Positions 21,917 to 34,800 are shown, counted from the stretch's first letter. The stretch: 64,000 nt of DNA from Rachicladosporium sp. CCFEE 5018 (GCA_002077045.2 KZ111162.1:211569-275568), one strand, 5' to 3'. Notes: a model not told the origin generated them from the sequence alone. Numbers and translations are program-made.

Positions 21917-22273
21917 GACAGCTGCAGTCGGGAAATGACCTTTACTGGTGAGCATCGATGAGGACGAGACAAGTAAGCAGGTCATTTTGTATGCAAGTGT
22001 TTGGGCTGCAACATGAGACCAGGGAATCGTGTAAAAGTCAACTCGACCTGCAGCCAGGTATGAGACCAGTGTGTATCAGATTGTCGCCCCTGTTGCCTTG
22101 GACTGAGTTCCCTCCGCAGACGATCAGGATATCTTGTTCGGTGTCACGGCGTCCAGACATGGTGGGCGTGCCTGACCTGTCACGGGGTGAGGCGAAAAGA
22201 TGTGTCGTAGTGTAGGAACTGTCTCCGTGCTCGAGCAGTATATCGGCAGTACTGTCATCACTCACGTCATCAC
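21917..22273. other. intergenic spacer, 357 bp
   Basis: The 5' flank of copy A and the 3' flank of the rhodopsin-like gene, both read from the minus strand. A short direct repeat of a TCATCACTCACG-like unit lies at 22255-22277. No gene was seen. Confidence 0.4.
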
Positions 22274-23685
22274 TCACCGGGCATGGGGCTGCTCTGGAGG
22301 GAGACCGGAGCCTGGTGGCACCGGCCAAGCAGCCTCGACACTTCTGCGAAAGTTGTTCGGAGACGGCGATACGAATCGCAACGAAGGCCCTCGCGTGAGC
22401 GGGCGGTTCTTCTCCAGGTTCTGTAGTGCATACATCTCGTAATCTTCCGGAGACCTGACCACAGACACTATGGTCGGCGACAGCGGGGCCGTATCGTTGT
22501 TTTCAATCTCTTGGATGCTAGGCAGGTGTCGCAGTTGGGATTCGTTCGAGGCTGGCGATTCTGGATCACGGCAGCTCTGCTCATCGCTCATAATGGTGAC
22601 ATTGGGTGACTTGGGGTGCATAGCGGCAGCAGACTCGGCGCGGGCGCTACCGTTGAATGTACGTTGGAAGGGATCGCTGAGGTACCGTCGGACTAGAACG
22701 CGAAGGGCAGGTGCGCTGGCGCTGATCATGGCCAGCTGGACCTCAAGCTGCGTCCAGACGAGGGTGTCGAAGCCAAGCCATCTGGAACAAGGGACTTCGG
22801 GTTAGCATGTTTCACATATATTGCATGCTTAAGTTGATCTCTTACGTTGCGTCCCACTCCATCCCTACCCTCGTAAAGTAATAAGTCCTAACAGAAGCAG
22901 TGCAGACTGTGATAAGTCCGAGAGCGAAGATGATGTTCAAAGCGATCTTCTGTCTTCTCGGCGCGCCGAAATGTCGAAGCATGAGGATCGGCAATATCAC
23001 AGCGTATGCGTCGCCGAACGCAGCGAGTGCGCCGTTGATCGGGTTGATCAAGTCCGAGTGGATGCAGGTGTATGGCTTGTCGTAGAAGAAGCTCAGCGAG
23101 TCCCAATATGCCTCGAGTGGCTTGCAAGCATTCATGAGTAGGATGAGGAAGGCAAGTGCGTAGATCACCGTAAAGACAATCGCCATGATTGTTGCAATCT
23201 TCCACCGCCGAGCGTATGTCCCGGCTGTCAGACGCCGATAGAACAGCAGGATGGAGACCTTGATGCAGCATGTTGTCACAAGGTAGATGACTTCTAGCGC
23301 CCAGGCACCGCGCGCAGCGACCGGCCATAGCTGGGGAGGCACATCCCAAACATGGCGGTCTGCACCCCAGTGCTGTGTTTCCAGCAGAGAAATAGTCGTG
23401 AAGACGATAGACCCGATCCAGGCGACACCGATCAGCGCCTGCTACTCTGTCAGCATGTACATGTACAACCCTGGGCCAGCAGGATCAGCCTACGTCGTCT
23501 AGACCCAGACTGCCTGCCTGTTTCCTCGCTCGTAGCCACAGTCTAGTTAGTACAAACAGAGTACTGAATGCCTGCAGGGTACCAGCAAGTACTGGCATCC
23601 ATCTCCGGCGTACTGGGTCCGTATAGTTCGGTGGCGGGAAGGAGGCGATTATACTCGGCGTCAGCGGGGGTAAATTGCCAGGCAT
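22274..23685 (-). CDS. rhodopsin-like (Pth11-type) seven-helix membrane protein
   Basis: A 430-residue integral membrane protein from exons 23494-23685, 22846-23438 and 22274-22781 (introns 55 and 64 bp). A short extracellular N-terminus precedes about seven hydrophobic helices, including LEVIYLVTTCCIKVSILLFY and the segment around MAIVFTVIYALAFLILLM. An aspartate-rich extracellular loop and a long Ser/Pro/Asn-rich cytoplasmic tail of about 120 residues follow. This is the architecture of the fungal 'rhodopsin domain' (PF20684) proteins, which include non-CFEM Pth11-like candidate G-protein-coupled receptors. No CFEM cysteine domain is present at the N-terminus. The ligand and any link to the nearby metabolic genes are unknown. 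Confidence 0.85.
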
Positions 23686-24485
23686 GATCTCGCGAGGACT
23701 GTCAGTCGCGGCCGTAGGGACTGAGGCGCTGTTTCATGATAAGAAGGAAAGTTACATGTAGATAGGATTGCTCTGGAGATCTGAGCACACTGTGTATCAC
23801 ACGCCCACAACGCTAGACAATGCACTACCAAGAGGTGGTTGTGACAGGATCTCGAGAACCACAATATGAAGTCGGGCCGGTAGACTAGTCGTCCAGCGGC
23901 CGATGGAACCCGTTCTATACCTGTCTCATCGCAGGTACTGAAAGCGATGCCACTGCTAGGGACCAAGGGGACCCATGCGAGCACGTCGGCCTGCGGGCAA
24001 CGCACAAGACGATCTTCGGAAGCCGATCTTCTCGACCAATGAGCACGTGTGCCATTGGTGATCAGCGTGCAGTGGTCTGGCTCCTCCCGGCGTACCCCAA
24101 GCACGAATGTCGGGCGCCGTTGGAAACTCTGTTCTTAAAGCCTCGGCTGGCGCCATCATGGTCCCCTTTGACGGCGGGCGGCTTCAACGGGCGACGTGCG
24201 GAGAAATACAGCATTCGGATCGATCTGCTTCCGTTGGTGGAAGGTAAGACACGGGTAGGATACGAGACCCTGGGCGTGATGCGCCTGAATGGAAAGATGG
24301 GAAAGATGAAATGCGTGTGTTTCCACGAAGTCAAAAACTCGGGGAAGCTTCGGATCAGATTCGGGTTTCCGCTTGCTGGCGAGACTGGACATGAGCACAA
24401 TGTATCAGCCGTCGATGTTGATGAGTATCTACAGCAATCGACAGTGTCCCGGCATCGCTTCACCGCCCTCACCTACGACACTATC
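23686..24485. other. intergenic spacer, 800 bp
   Basis: A region between the rhodopsin-like gene and the ORF ending at 24486. A plus-strand frame of 195 codons (24039-24626) runs through it and on over the end of the minus-strand ORF; it has no recognisable motif and I do not call it a gene. Confidence 0.35.
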
Positions 24486-25301
24486 TCACTCACTCACGTC
24501 CTCCAGATCTGTGCCATTATCCATGTACTCGTTGGAGCCACCGCTCTGATCAGCACCGTCCTGAGTAGGCATCCTGAGGTTTTCCGGCTCAGCAGCAGAC
24601 TCTCTCGAAGTCCCCGACCTCGATGACCTCCGTGAGAGGATCTCCTTCACGCTGTTGACCGCATCGCGGACGACGTGAGTGAGCGAGCCCTTCGCCTTGG
24701 GCTTCACGTTCAGCCTCTTTGAATAATCGATCCGTCGCTTCTTCGAAACATGTCCTTGACTGCCATTACTTGGCAGAGCCTCGGCACGGAGTTTCGTCAG
24801 TACTCGACTTCGCTTTATACCCATCCCTTTCTCTTCACGTGAAGCATGGAACTTCGCATTGAACTCTCGCACGAGATCTTTCACACTCTGCATTCCTCGT
24901 AAAAGATCCTTTCTGACCTCATCGGTCAACCACTTCGTCTCGTCGGAGGTATATGACTCTCGATCAGGGCGAGTCGTCAACTCGTAGATTCCGCGGTGAA
25001 ATTTCTGCGTGCGGAAGTCGTTCAGCTTCTTGATGTGATTGGTATTGCGCCAATCCATTGTATCGGCTTGCTTGAAGCGAAGCCATTTGTGGACACCACG
25101 GATGTTGAAGAGATGCTCTTCAACTTGACCGCGAATCGCAGAGGATCGGTCTGGAACAATGTTCTGCCCAGCCTTAGTGGCAAGGCAGTATTTTGCCTTG
25201 CCAGGAGTCCCAGATTGGTCGACGTGAGTGCCTGGGCCACCATTCGTGGGATCGCATTGCCTGGCGTCCGTTGTTCGCACAGTCCAGCCATACTTATTCG
25301 G
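24486..25301 (-). CDS. unrecognised basic protein or 3' part of copy B
   Basis: An open frame of about 271 codons with no ATG at its left limit, directly after the TAG at 25302-25304 and in the same frame as the sequence before it. The product is basic and hydrophilic. A central block containing DWRNTNHIKKLNDFR, then YTSDETKWL and LVREFNAKF, loosely recalls SANT/Myb-like helices in fungal proteins, and the end is Lys/Arg- and Ser-rich. Two readings are possible. It may be the C-terminal part of the 25.3-26.7 kb gene, joined by a 69-bp GT-AG intron at 25302-25370 that keeps frame, or separated from it by a nonsense mutation. Or it may be a separate gene. Confidence 0.45.
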   Translation of the reverse strand, partial: PNKYGWTVRTTDARQCDPTNGGPGTHVDQSGTPGKAKYCLATKAGQNIVPDRSSAIRGQVEEHLFNIRGVHKWLRFKQADTMDWRNTNHIKKLNDFRTQKFHRGIYELTTRPDRESYTSDETKWLTDEVRKDLLRGMQSVKDLVREFNAKFHASREEKGMGIKRSRVLTKLRAEALPSNGSQGHVSKKRRIDYSKRLNVKPKAKGSLTHVVRDAVNSVKEILSRRSSRSGTSRESAAEPENLRMPTQDGADQSGGSNEYMDNGTDLEDVSE

Positions 25302-26694
25302 CTAATCCTCATCTTCTGACTCAGAGACCAGGTCGATGACTTCCGAAGTGCTTGAAGCAGGTACCCATACGATGATGATATCCTGAGTGACATCATACCT
25401 GTTCTCCGCACGCAAGCGTGCCCGCAGAGCCCAGATATCGTCGGCGGTCGGTAGGGTTGTCAGGCATTATGTTATCCTGCACGCCTCCGAGATTTAGGTG
25501 TGCAAGTTCCTCGTCGTCCTCGGTAACGTACTGGAACTGTCCAGCACCTTCAGGCAAAGATCCCGGATTGACGAAACGGAGATCGGGATACCATACTTGG
25601 TGCGGGCCTTGGACATGACCCAATACACCTCCTTGTCGCTGCTGCGTGATCTCTGCGTGCGTAACATTGAGTTCTTCGGCATGTTGCTGGTCGTATGCCT
25701 CTAGCCAGCTGTACTTGCCAGCTCCAGGCACCGGGCGCTGTGGGTTGACGATGCCTCCGCGTCGACGTGCATCATTTTGCGCTGCATGCATCGAAGCCAT
25801 GTCGCGGGCTCTGGGGAGCCCATTGTACGCAGCGATAGGCTGAGCAGGTGCAGAGGTTGCAGCAGGAGGCTCTTCGCAGAACGACCCTGGTACTGTCGAA
25901 GACGAAGTTGCACGCCAGACGAGATCCGAGCGGGCGATGTGCGGGATGTCCACACAGTGTGCAATATCGGCCAATTGCACAGAAGAGGAAAGCCTGATAT
26001 ATCCATCGCTTCGCAGGATCACGACTGGATTCGGCCCTGGAGTGAGCAAAGCAGGGAAGCGAGAGCCTAGGCGGCTACACTCGGCGTCCGTGGGGGAATT
26101 TCTGGGTAGACACCGTCCCAAATTCTGTCCGGGGAGGATTGGGAACTGCAATGTGCGGGCCCGATCTCCCAACGCCAGGTGTCGCTCAGGCGCGGTCGGC
26201 CACGTTGTGTCGATATCCACAATGTCAAGGTGCGACGCCTCCGTCGTATCTTGCAGCATAGACAGATGCGAACTTGACAGGAAGTAGACTGGGAGCGAGA
26301 ACCGCCGCACGTACTCCTGGTACCAGTGCGTGGTGTATGGCTGCGGCCCATGTACAGTCTCTTCGTGACGGATCTTATACCAGATACCATCTTGGCGCCT
26401 GACCACGACCATCCCTGAGGGGTGAGGAGGCGGAAGCGACGGTTTGATCCATCGTGGATTTCATGGGTCAGCGAAGCTCCCTCAGGCAGAGCGCATAGAG
26501 CAGCCAGCCACCTTCTGCGCCTGTATTGAGCTCTTAGCTCTACAAATCGCTCTGGCGAAGTCGTGTTGTTTCCTGAACAATGTCAGTAAGGATCAAGTGC
26601 CTCACGATCGGGCAGGCGCACTCTTGAATCCTCCTTGGAGGTCCCCGTAAGTCTGATCAGCAAGGCTGACGGGCAAGGTGATGGTATTCTGCAT
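25302..26694 (-). pseudogene. unrecognised fungal protein, copy B, with frameshift
   Basis: Homologue of the gene at 21.3-21.9 kb. Exon 1 (26622-26694) and the 49-bp intron 26573-26621 match copy A in position and phase. From 26572 the frame encodes RFRLLTPQG and then, without any intron signal, continues in another frame as MVVVRRQDGIW at about 26412. Copy A reads through the same point in one frame (RLRVLTLPN then MVAVREVNG), so one base appears lost in a short C-run. A second frame change near 25448-25456 would connect to the segment DDIWALRARLRAENRYDV and an acidic end at the TAG 25302-25304; alternatively a 100-bp intron (25383-25482) could bridge it. The domain and function are unknown. 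An assembly error cannot be excluded. Confidence 0.5.
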
Positions 26695-27895
26695 GCTCGA
26701 GGATTCTTTGGCACTGATCTGGTCCGTTAGGCCTGCAATCTGCAGAAGTAGGCGATATAACGCGAAAATGACTGTCGTTATCGTGTATACGACGGCAAAG
26801 GGTGGCGAAAGTCGTCCAGGAGAGCCGGAAAGGGTGATAACCTTGTCTGGGAGCAGGAGACCCACGCTTTGTTAATCTGGCGTGTTCTAGCGAGCTGGTG
26901 TATATTCGAGTACCGCGGAAAAGTCTTCGTGTGGGCACTTGGCAATTGGAAGGGAAGGAAGGAGTAGCAGAGTAGGATATTGGAGGAAGGAATGCCCTGG
27001 AGGAGGCTTGATCGGACTTCATGTCCTAGTGCTCAAACCACATGAGAGAATACTGAGCCCTGTACCTACCACGCCTGTTCGACAGCGCTACACTTACTCA
27101 TATACCTCCCTGAGCCTTGGGATCCAGGGCATACTAGTACATTCAGCTGGCACTCCCGCCCTCCAGAAGCGAACTTCCCCGTCCCGCGCCATCTCTCACA
27201 AAAGGATGGAAGACACAACGAGTACTTATGCAGACTCGCACAGTGGACAGTACGACATCAATGTCCACAGAGCTACCGGTAAAGTCCCGCGATCATCGTA
27301 GCATACTGTTGTCGTTCTCATAGCTGCTTCTGGCATCGCAGCGAAGAGTCAATCAAGGATCAACGTATCCAAGCTTCACAGTTCTCTCTCTCAGTCCGCT
27401 ATCACTTTGTCTGGCGTGAATGATCGTTGAGATCGCCTTCGCACTGTCGAAGGCGAGGAAAGACCGAGTCATTTCTCAATGTCTGTGTTTTCGAGGCACT
27501 CATACCACGAGGTACGTAAAGCTGCACCGTCACAGCGGCAATGGGATGGAGAGATCAATGACTTGGGTGAAGCTTGAGACTCTTAAGGTAGAAAGATGGA
27601 CGACATGGTACATCCCCTAGAAGAGTGCTGTCCAGGCTATTCTCCGCACGGCATGTATCTCCACCAGCACGCGAGTCACGACAAAGTCAATGGCTGCTAA
27701 CCTATCGCAGCATGACGTCCGCGCACTCATTTGCTTTGCCGGCGCTGTGAGTGGATACTCGAGGGGTGTATGGAGGTGGCACGTAGATGTAGGAAGAGCA
27801 CACGTTGTAGTTCTCATCGTGCCTCAATCGTATCTTGACTCCCATCGTGCAGCATCGCTGACAGGCGTGATCGGAACCCCCCCTGCCGCTTAGAA
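26695..27895. other. divergent intergenic region, 1.2 kb
   Basis: This separates the eroded copy B from the oxysterol-binding protein gene and should include the promoter of the latter. No ORF with a family signature was seen. It looks like the boundary between the accessory left part and the conserved right part of the window. Confidence 0.45.
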
Positions 27896-30800
27896 ATGAC
27901 GTCCTCAGGCTTAGATGGGCGAATGTCTCAGGTTCAAGACGGCAACACTACAGACAGCGCCGACGACAGCAACAGATTGGCACCGTCTGCAGTCAAAAGT
28001 CACAAACGCTCGAAATCGAGTGCTGCGCGAGCACTCCTGTCACGCGCCACGAGTCGTGGAAACGTGCCCACGCTAGCAAGCAGCGGAGTGGACAGCAAAG
28101 ATATGGCACACTCAGGCAATGGAGACAGCACTGGCTCTGCGATCCCTACGGCAGGCATCCAAACTCCAGTAGCTTCGTCTAGAACCTCCAACATCGGCCA
28201 CCGACCACACCTCTCCACGACGATGTCCTACAGCAATAACAAGCTCGACTCGCCCAGTAGCCGGAGCATGCAAGAGACCACTCCAATAACGCCTTCAAGC
28301 GCCGGTCAAGGCGTCAGCATAGAGCAGAGTGTACGGTTGTTCAAGGTGTTTGAAGCTCTGCGGAATGGCGATACTGCCGTTATTGCTCGAGCAACGAAGG
28401 GAGATGATCAGACTCGGCTGGACGGCACGACAATATTGCACCTCGCCATACAGTGCGCCGAATTGCCAGTCATCGAGTTCGTGCTGTCTCAGCAGACGGC
28501 AGATGTCAATGCTAGGGACCGGGATGGTAACACACCACTTCACCTGGCGTCCTCTCTCGGCAGAGCTCCTGTGGTGAAGCTTCTACTTGAGCGGCAGGAT
28601 GTAAACGATGCAGCGACAAATTACCAGGGGAAGACACCACTCGATCTGGCAAAGAGCCCAGAGATCTTCCAGCAGCTACAATTGGCCAGAAGTATGTTCA
28701 TCGCCACGAACGTGCAGAAAGTGCACCAGCTTGTCAACAAGCACGATTACGAGGGACTTGAGGCTTTGCTAGGCGATGAGAAGGTCCAGGCTTCTCTTGA
28801 TGTGAACGGACCAGAATTGGCGACAGACGCTGCGACCACTGAAGCTGGAGGAACTCTGCTGCATGAGGCGGCACGGAAGAAGGATACGAAGCTCGCACAA
28901 TTGCTACTACTGAATGGAGCAGATCCATTTCGACGAGACAGGAAAGGCAAGCTGCCACAGGACGTTACTAAAGATGACCGGACAAGGGCGATCCTCAAGA
29001 GATCGCCCGCAGCTGCAGTGGCTCAACGAAGCATACAGGAGAAGACCATTCTCGGCGATCATGCTCAGGCGCCGCTGTCAGAAGGAGGTCCCGGTGGCAA
29101 AGAGAGCAGAGAGATGAAAGGCTACCTGCGCAAGTGGACGAACTACACCTCCGGCTACAAGCTGCGGTGGTTCGTGCTCGAAGACGGAGTGTTGAGCTAC
29201 TACAAGAATCAAGATGATGCTGGATCTGCTTGCAGAGGCGCGATCAACATGCGGATTGCTAAGCTGAAGATGGACCCGAAGGACAAGCTGCTGTTTGAGA
29301 TTCATGGCAAGAGCTCAGTGAAGTACAATCTGAAAGCAAATCATGAGGTTGAGGCGAAGAGGTGGTTCTGGGCACTGAACAACGCCATTCAGTGGGCGAA
29401 AGATGAGGAGCGTGAGGAGACGAAGAGGCAGCAGAGTGAGAATCTGGCGCTTAAGGAAGCTCGAAAGGAGCAGGCCGAGCGGCAACACGCGAAAGACGAT
29501 GGAGGCGTCTCAGGTACAAGTCATCTCCTGCCAGGCGCTGCTCTCGGTCTAAGCACGTCCGCCAGCAGTGTCATAGAGGGGACGAGCGCTTATGAGCCCA
29601 GCATTGGCGATGACTCCATGATGAAGGGCTTGACTCGGACCAACACGGCGACCATGGAAGGTGACCTTGACGACGATGACGACTTCGGCGACGATGCAAG
29701 CAGTCATGAGATACGCCCAGCTAACCGCGACGCATTCTCCATCACCGCTCAGTCTGCGAAGCTCCAGCTTGACCTGCTGGAACAAGTCTCCGCCGCTCTC
29801 AAGCGCGAGCAGAACGCGCACCCAGACACTCAAATCAGCCACCCAACGGTTGTGCAAGCTCTTTCAAGCTACGAGACTGCTGTCGGCAACCTGAAGGGCC
29901 TGGTTCTGGATCTCCTCCGCATCAGCCGCGACCACGAAGCCTTCTGGCAACACCGCCTCGAGCGCGAGCAGAATGTCCGAAGGTTGTGGGAAGATAGCAT
30001 GGCGCGTGTAGCAGAAGAGCAGGAGATACTCGAGACGCGGATCGGCGAGAGTGAGGACAAACGGAAGCGTACAAAGCGCGCCTTGCGTGAGGCGCTGGAA
30101 GGACAAGGCGGTATCAGCAGGTCTGCTTCGCTCGACGCAAGTCAAGAGACGCAATTCAAGATCGCGCCTGAGCTGGTGGCGAGTGCGGCGCAAGCTCCTG
30201 CCAGAACCCCTACGCTCGAGCTGCCAAAGGACGCACTTGCCAACAACAGAAAGCGGAGGCCCACTATCGCAGCGCTCACGAACAACGAGGTCTCCGACGA
30301 CGATGACGAGGAAGAAGAGGAATTCTTCGATGCGGTCGATGCGGGCGAAGTCGAGGTGGTCGATGTCATGCCGCCGATGAGTCCACCTGCGGTCGCGGCG
30401 CCTGTCGCTGAGAAGGCGGAAGTACCGGCGCTAGAAGCAGAGGGCGACGAGGTAGCGCTTAAGAAGCAGCAGCTCGAGCAAGAGATCGCCAAGTCATATC
30501 GTGGGTATGAAGATGGCCCGCGCAAACGCCTCACACTCGATGCAGACAATCGACCCAAGGTTGGCCTTTGGGTATGTCTTCCTACCATTATTTCAAATCT
30601 CGATTCCATATACTGACAAGCCACTCACAGGGCATCCTCAAGTCCATGATCGGCAAAGACATGACCAAGATGACCCTTCCCGTCTCATTTAACGAGCCCA
30701 CATCGCTCCTCTACCGCGTGGTGGAAGATTTGGAATACACTTCCCTCCTGAACACCGCCGCCTCCCGTCCGGATAGCACCGAGCGTCTGGTCTACGTCGC

Positions 30801-31767
30801 GGCTTTCGCAGCATCCGAGTACGCTTCCACCATCGGTCGTGTCGCTAAGCCGTTCAACCCGCTGCTTGGCGAGACGTACGAGTACGTGCGCCCAGATCTC
30901 GGCTACCGCTTCTTCATCGAGCAGGTGTCTCATCATCCGCCCGTTGGCGCTGCCTACGCGGAGAGCAAGAACTGGGATTACTACGGCGAGTCGGCAGTAA
31001 AGTCAAAGTTCTACGGCAAGTCTTTCGAGTTCAATCCACTGGGCACGTGGTTCTTGCGACTCCGCCCAGCTTCTGGAGGCGAGGAGCTATATACGTGGAA
31101 GAAGGTCACGTCTTCTGTCGTTGGCATCATCACGGGTAATCCAGTCGTGGACAACTACGGACCGATGGAGATTAAGAACTGGACTACCGGCGAGGTCTGC
31201 TTACTGGACTTCAAGGCCAAGGGCTGGAAAGCTAGCAGTGCCTATCAAGTCAGCGGTAAAGTCCTCGACAAGGCCGGTAAGACTCGCTGGTCCATGGGAG
31301 GGCGCTGGAACGACAAGATCTACGCCCGTCTCACCCCAGGATACGAAGCCGATGTTTCGGAAGGGAACGAGAAGGCTTTCCTGGTATGGGAAGCGCACCC
31401 CCGACCCACAGGCATTCCCTTCAACCTCACGCCCTTCGCAGTGACCCTCAACGACCCAGCGCCCTCTTTACTGCCGTTCCTCGCTCCCACTGACTCGCGT
31501 CTCCGGCCTGACCAGAGAGCTATGGAAGAAGGCGAGTACGACTTCGCTGCCAGGGAGAAGAATCGCGTGGAGGAGGGGCAGAGGGCTAGGAGGAAGGTCA
31601 GGGAGAGCAGTGGGAAGGACTTCGAGGCACGGTGGTTCAGTAAGTCGAGACATGAGATTACGGGAGAGGAGTACTGGAAGTTTGGTGGCGAGTACTGGCC
31701 TATCAGAGACGCGGTGGTGAGCGGGCAGAGGGATTGGAAGAATGAGAGGTTGGAGGAGATCTTCTAG
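27896..31767 (+). CDS. OSH1/OSH2: oxysterol-binding protein homologue (ankyrin-PH-FFAT-ORD)
   Basis: A 1270-residue lipid-transfer protein from exons 27896-30571 and 30631-31767 (59-bp intron). In order it has a Ser/Thr-rich N-terminus, ankyrin repeats at about residues 170-260 (DGNTPLHLASS) and 310-370 (GGTLLHEAAR), a PH domain at about 405-505 starting MKGYLRKWTN, coiled-coil-prone segments, an FFAT motif EFFDAVD at 809-815 behind an acidic run, and a C-terminal ORD with the family signature EQVSHHPP near residue 987. This is the architecture of yeast Osh1/Swh1 and Osh2, which bind ER VAP through FFAT and phosphoinositides through PH, and move sterol or PI4P at contact sites. The start is the first in-frame ATG. 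Confidence 0.96.
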
Positions 31768-31898
31768 AACGTGAGCTGTGCCGGGTGCACCTGGCTGTCT
31801 GGTGGAGCAGCACATCGCGCAAGTGTGCATGAGTCTATGTACCGCGCGTCTCTAACGAAGCTAGCTCACAAATCCTCCCGCCCTGGACGGGTACTTCG

Positions 31899-34800
31899 TC
31901 ACTGATAGGCCGCCCCCTCCCCCTCCGCCCCACCGTATCCTCCCACTCCTGCATTCTCGAACCATGGCATGCCTCCCAGCCCGAGCAGAGGCATATCCAC
32001 ATCCCGGCTCTCAATCATCATATCCCCAAACGGCGGTCTCGCGAGACTAGCGTAGGTGCTGTGAGGGAAGTGTGGATGATCTGTCCAGGAGGGGTAGGTC
32101 GTGTTCGTAGCCGTGTCGTGAGCGTAATGCGCGGGCACGCTATTGGTGTTGTTGGAAGGATAGGTGTTGTTCAGGGACAGCAGGAGGGAGGCGTCGGAGA
32201 CTTCGGGCTGGGCGTAGGGCTGTGAGAGTGGTGTCTGATTCGGGTGGGAGGTTTGTCGGTAGAATGAAGGGTGCTGCGGCTCTTGAGTCGACTGCTGGGT
32301 CGAGGCGGCGTTATATGCGGTGACGGGCTGATTGGCCTGCTCGCTAGCGTAGTGCCAGGCGAGATTTGTGGAGGGCTCGTTCATGTTCCCTGTCAGGGTC
32401 CATCCGATTGCTAGATTAAAGTCAGCGCGCATTCGCCGGGATTTGTTGAGCATCGTAGCGTGTACCATTGCCTCGCTCTCCTCCCTCATCACCAGCTCTG
32501 GCTTGCATGAACTCCTTCCCGATCTCCGGATTGCCAATATACGGTCCCCAGCTCGGCTTCCGCCTCCAGCCCGGTGATGTGAACGCTGGATCTGGCCGTG
32601 GCTGTTCAATTGCGGACTCACCCTCCTCCACAGTATAGAGGAGGGGGTCGTCGACGCCTTGAAATTTCTGGTCCAGGATCGTCAGTATGTACTTTGTGCC
32701 AGCCCAGTATGTCTCAAGAGACTGCAACGCTTTGTAGCAAAGCTGGTAGTGCTGACTGGCAGCAGTGGCGAGCAGCGTATGCTTGGCCAGCGCCCTTTTG
32801 TCAGAGTTCGCAGGTGTGACTGAGCTATCAGTAGACTCTGCAGCGACGGGTGTGAAGCCTGCTGCTGTAGCGACAACCTTACTTGGCTGCCTGACGGGAC
32901 TTGTGGCCCTGCTCTGTGCATTCGAGGAAGCTGTCTGCTCGGCAGTCTCCTTCAAGAAGGCACATGCAGCGACATAGATGCACTGCGTTGTGAATGGGTT
33001 GCCCAGACTAGCTTTGGCGTCCATGAGCTGCGAATAGCTCAGGATGTCTGCAATGGTCTTTGCCGAGCTCATACTAAGCTGCTGGCTGTTCGGGAACAGA
33101 TGCAGCATGCGACCTTCGAAAGTCTTCAGGATAGTGGGCTGATGTAGAAGTACGATCAATGTATGAAACCAGAAGTGCAGCAGTACGAAGTTCGTGCCCT
33201 CGCCAGCCTTGACGTAGTACTGGAAGTTGACTGCATCGAAATGCAACTTCGGCGAAAGACCCTGATAGAAGCTCGTGACCTGCCGCTCCATGACTGCGAG
33301 CCTCTTCGACGTATCAGGAGTGACGTCCGTGGGTTCCTTGATGCCGTTGAGTAAGTCCGCGACCCCGCCGTAAAGGTGGACGATACGGATTAGTGCAGGA
33401 AATGGCGCTGGCCACTCCGAGTTCGGTAGCTGCTCGTCGAGCGGAGGGAACGACAGCTCAATATCCTTATCACGTAGTGTGCTTCGTCTGCCAACACCTG
33501 ATGAGACAACACGATCCAGCAGAAAGATGGCCCAGAACGTGTCGAAGCGCTCTTGCTCGGCTGCCTTGGCCTCTTCGATCTCTGCGTTGAGCGCTACATC
33601 GTCTTTCCCAGCCTCCACAGTGCGTCGAGCTGGCGCTGCTGATCGCGCAGGGATCTGCAAAGCAACAGCAGGTCCATCACGCGCTTCTCGCTTCACTTGC
33701 TTCGGCGTCGGCCCATCGCGTCCTTTGTATTTTAGGCCCTCGAGCTTCTGTAGGCCTAAGTCTTGAGCAATGCGGATGGAGATGCCAAGGTACATCCACA
33801 GCCCACTGTCTCGGCTCTCACCGAACTCGTTGTAGGCAAGCAGAAGTGCGGCCTGAGCTGCGGCTACAGTTGGCACAGGGAATGTTTGGGTCAGAGCAGT
33901 CATCGCTCGCTGTGCGAATGCGTGACCATACTCGGCTGGCGCTAGCTTGCTGCCGTCAGAGCCTCGCTGGTTAATCAGGAGTTCGTGAGTCGAGAAACGA
34001 GCTGACAGAGCGCACACCGCATCGACTAGAATGGCATCGACCTGCTTCTCTTCCAAGTCTCGCAGAAAGCGCTCTCGCTGCAGGAACGGGTAATTACACC
34101 CAAGATGCACGAAGAATGTCTGGGCCAGATGAGTGATGAGCTCGCTTGGTGGAACAGAGCTGGTGTCGTAGAAGGGCAGATCAAGTGAGTGAGAAGCTTC
34201 AGGGTCACTGCTCGAGTGAGCTAGACCTATGCTTGGACGAGTCCCACCATACGTGCCCGGTGCAGGTGACACCAAGCCAGCAGCCTCGCCATTGGTAGAC
34301 GTCTTGCCTTCATTGTCATGTCGCTTGATCTTCACGACCATCTGCTTGTAGCCACTTAAGATAGCTGTAGGTCCTAGCCATCTGAAGTATGGCACTCGAT
34401 TGCGTGGCCCTGAAAACATGGGTCCATTCTGGGTGGTCGATTGCTGAGATGGGGTGGCAGGGGCTGGTCGTGACTCCAGCCGGGTCGCGAATTGACTCTC
34501 ATAGCCCGCTGGTGCATTGTACTGAGCATCATGCGACTGCTGCTGTACTTGCGGAGGTCTAGACGCGCCTGAGCTCGTCGCCGATGCCTGTCTCCTCAGA
34601 CTGGGATGTATGGCAGCATCTTCCGCGTTGGTTCGACGCGTCGTCGCGGGCAGAACAGCTCCTTCCGAGGAGTAGCCTGAGCACTCAAGCTTATTCTGCA
34701 TGCATGTCAAACATGCTGGCCGTTCACCGCTGCATGCTGTCTTCCTCTTGCGACATGTAAGGCATGCAGCTCCGACGCGTCTCCTCTTCGGATTTGGCGG

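Noticed and set aside
24039..24626. A 195-codon plus-strand frame
   Set aside because: No recognisable motif; it overlaps the end of the minus-strand ORF and is not preceded by a clear promoter.
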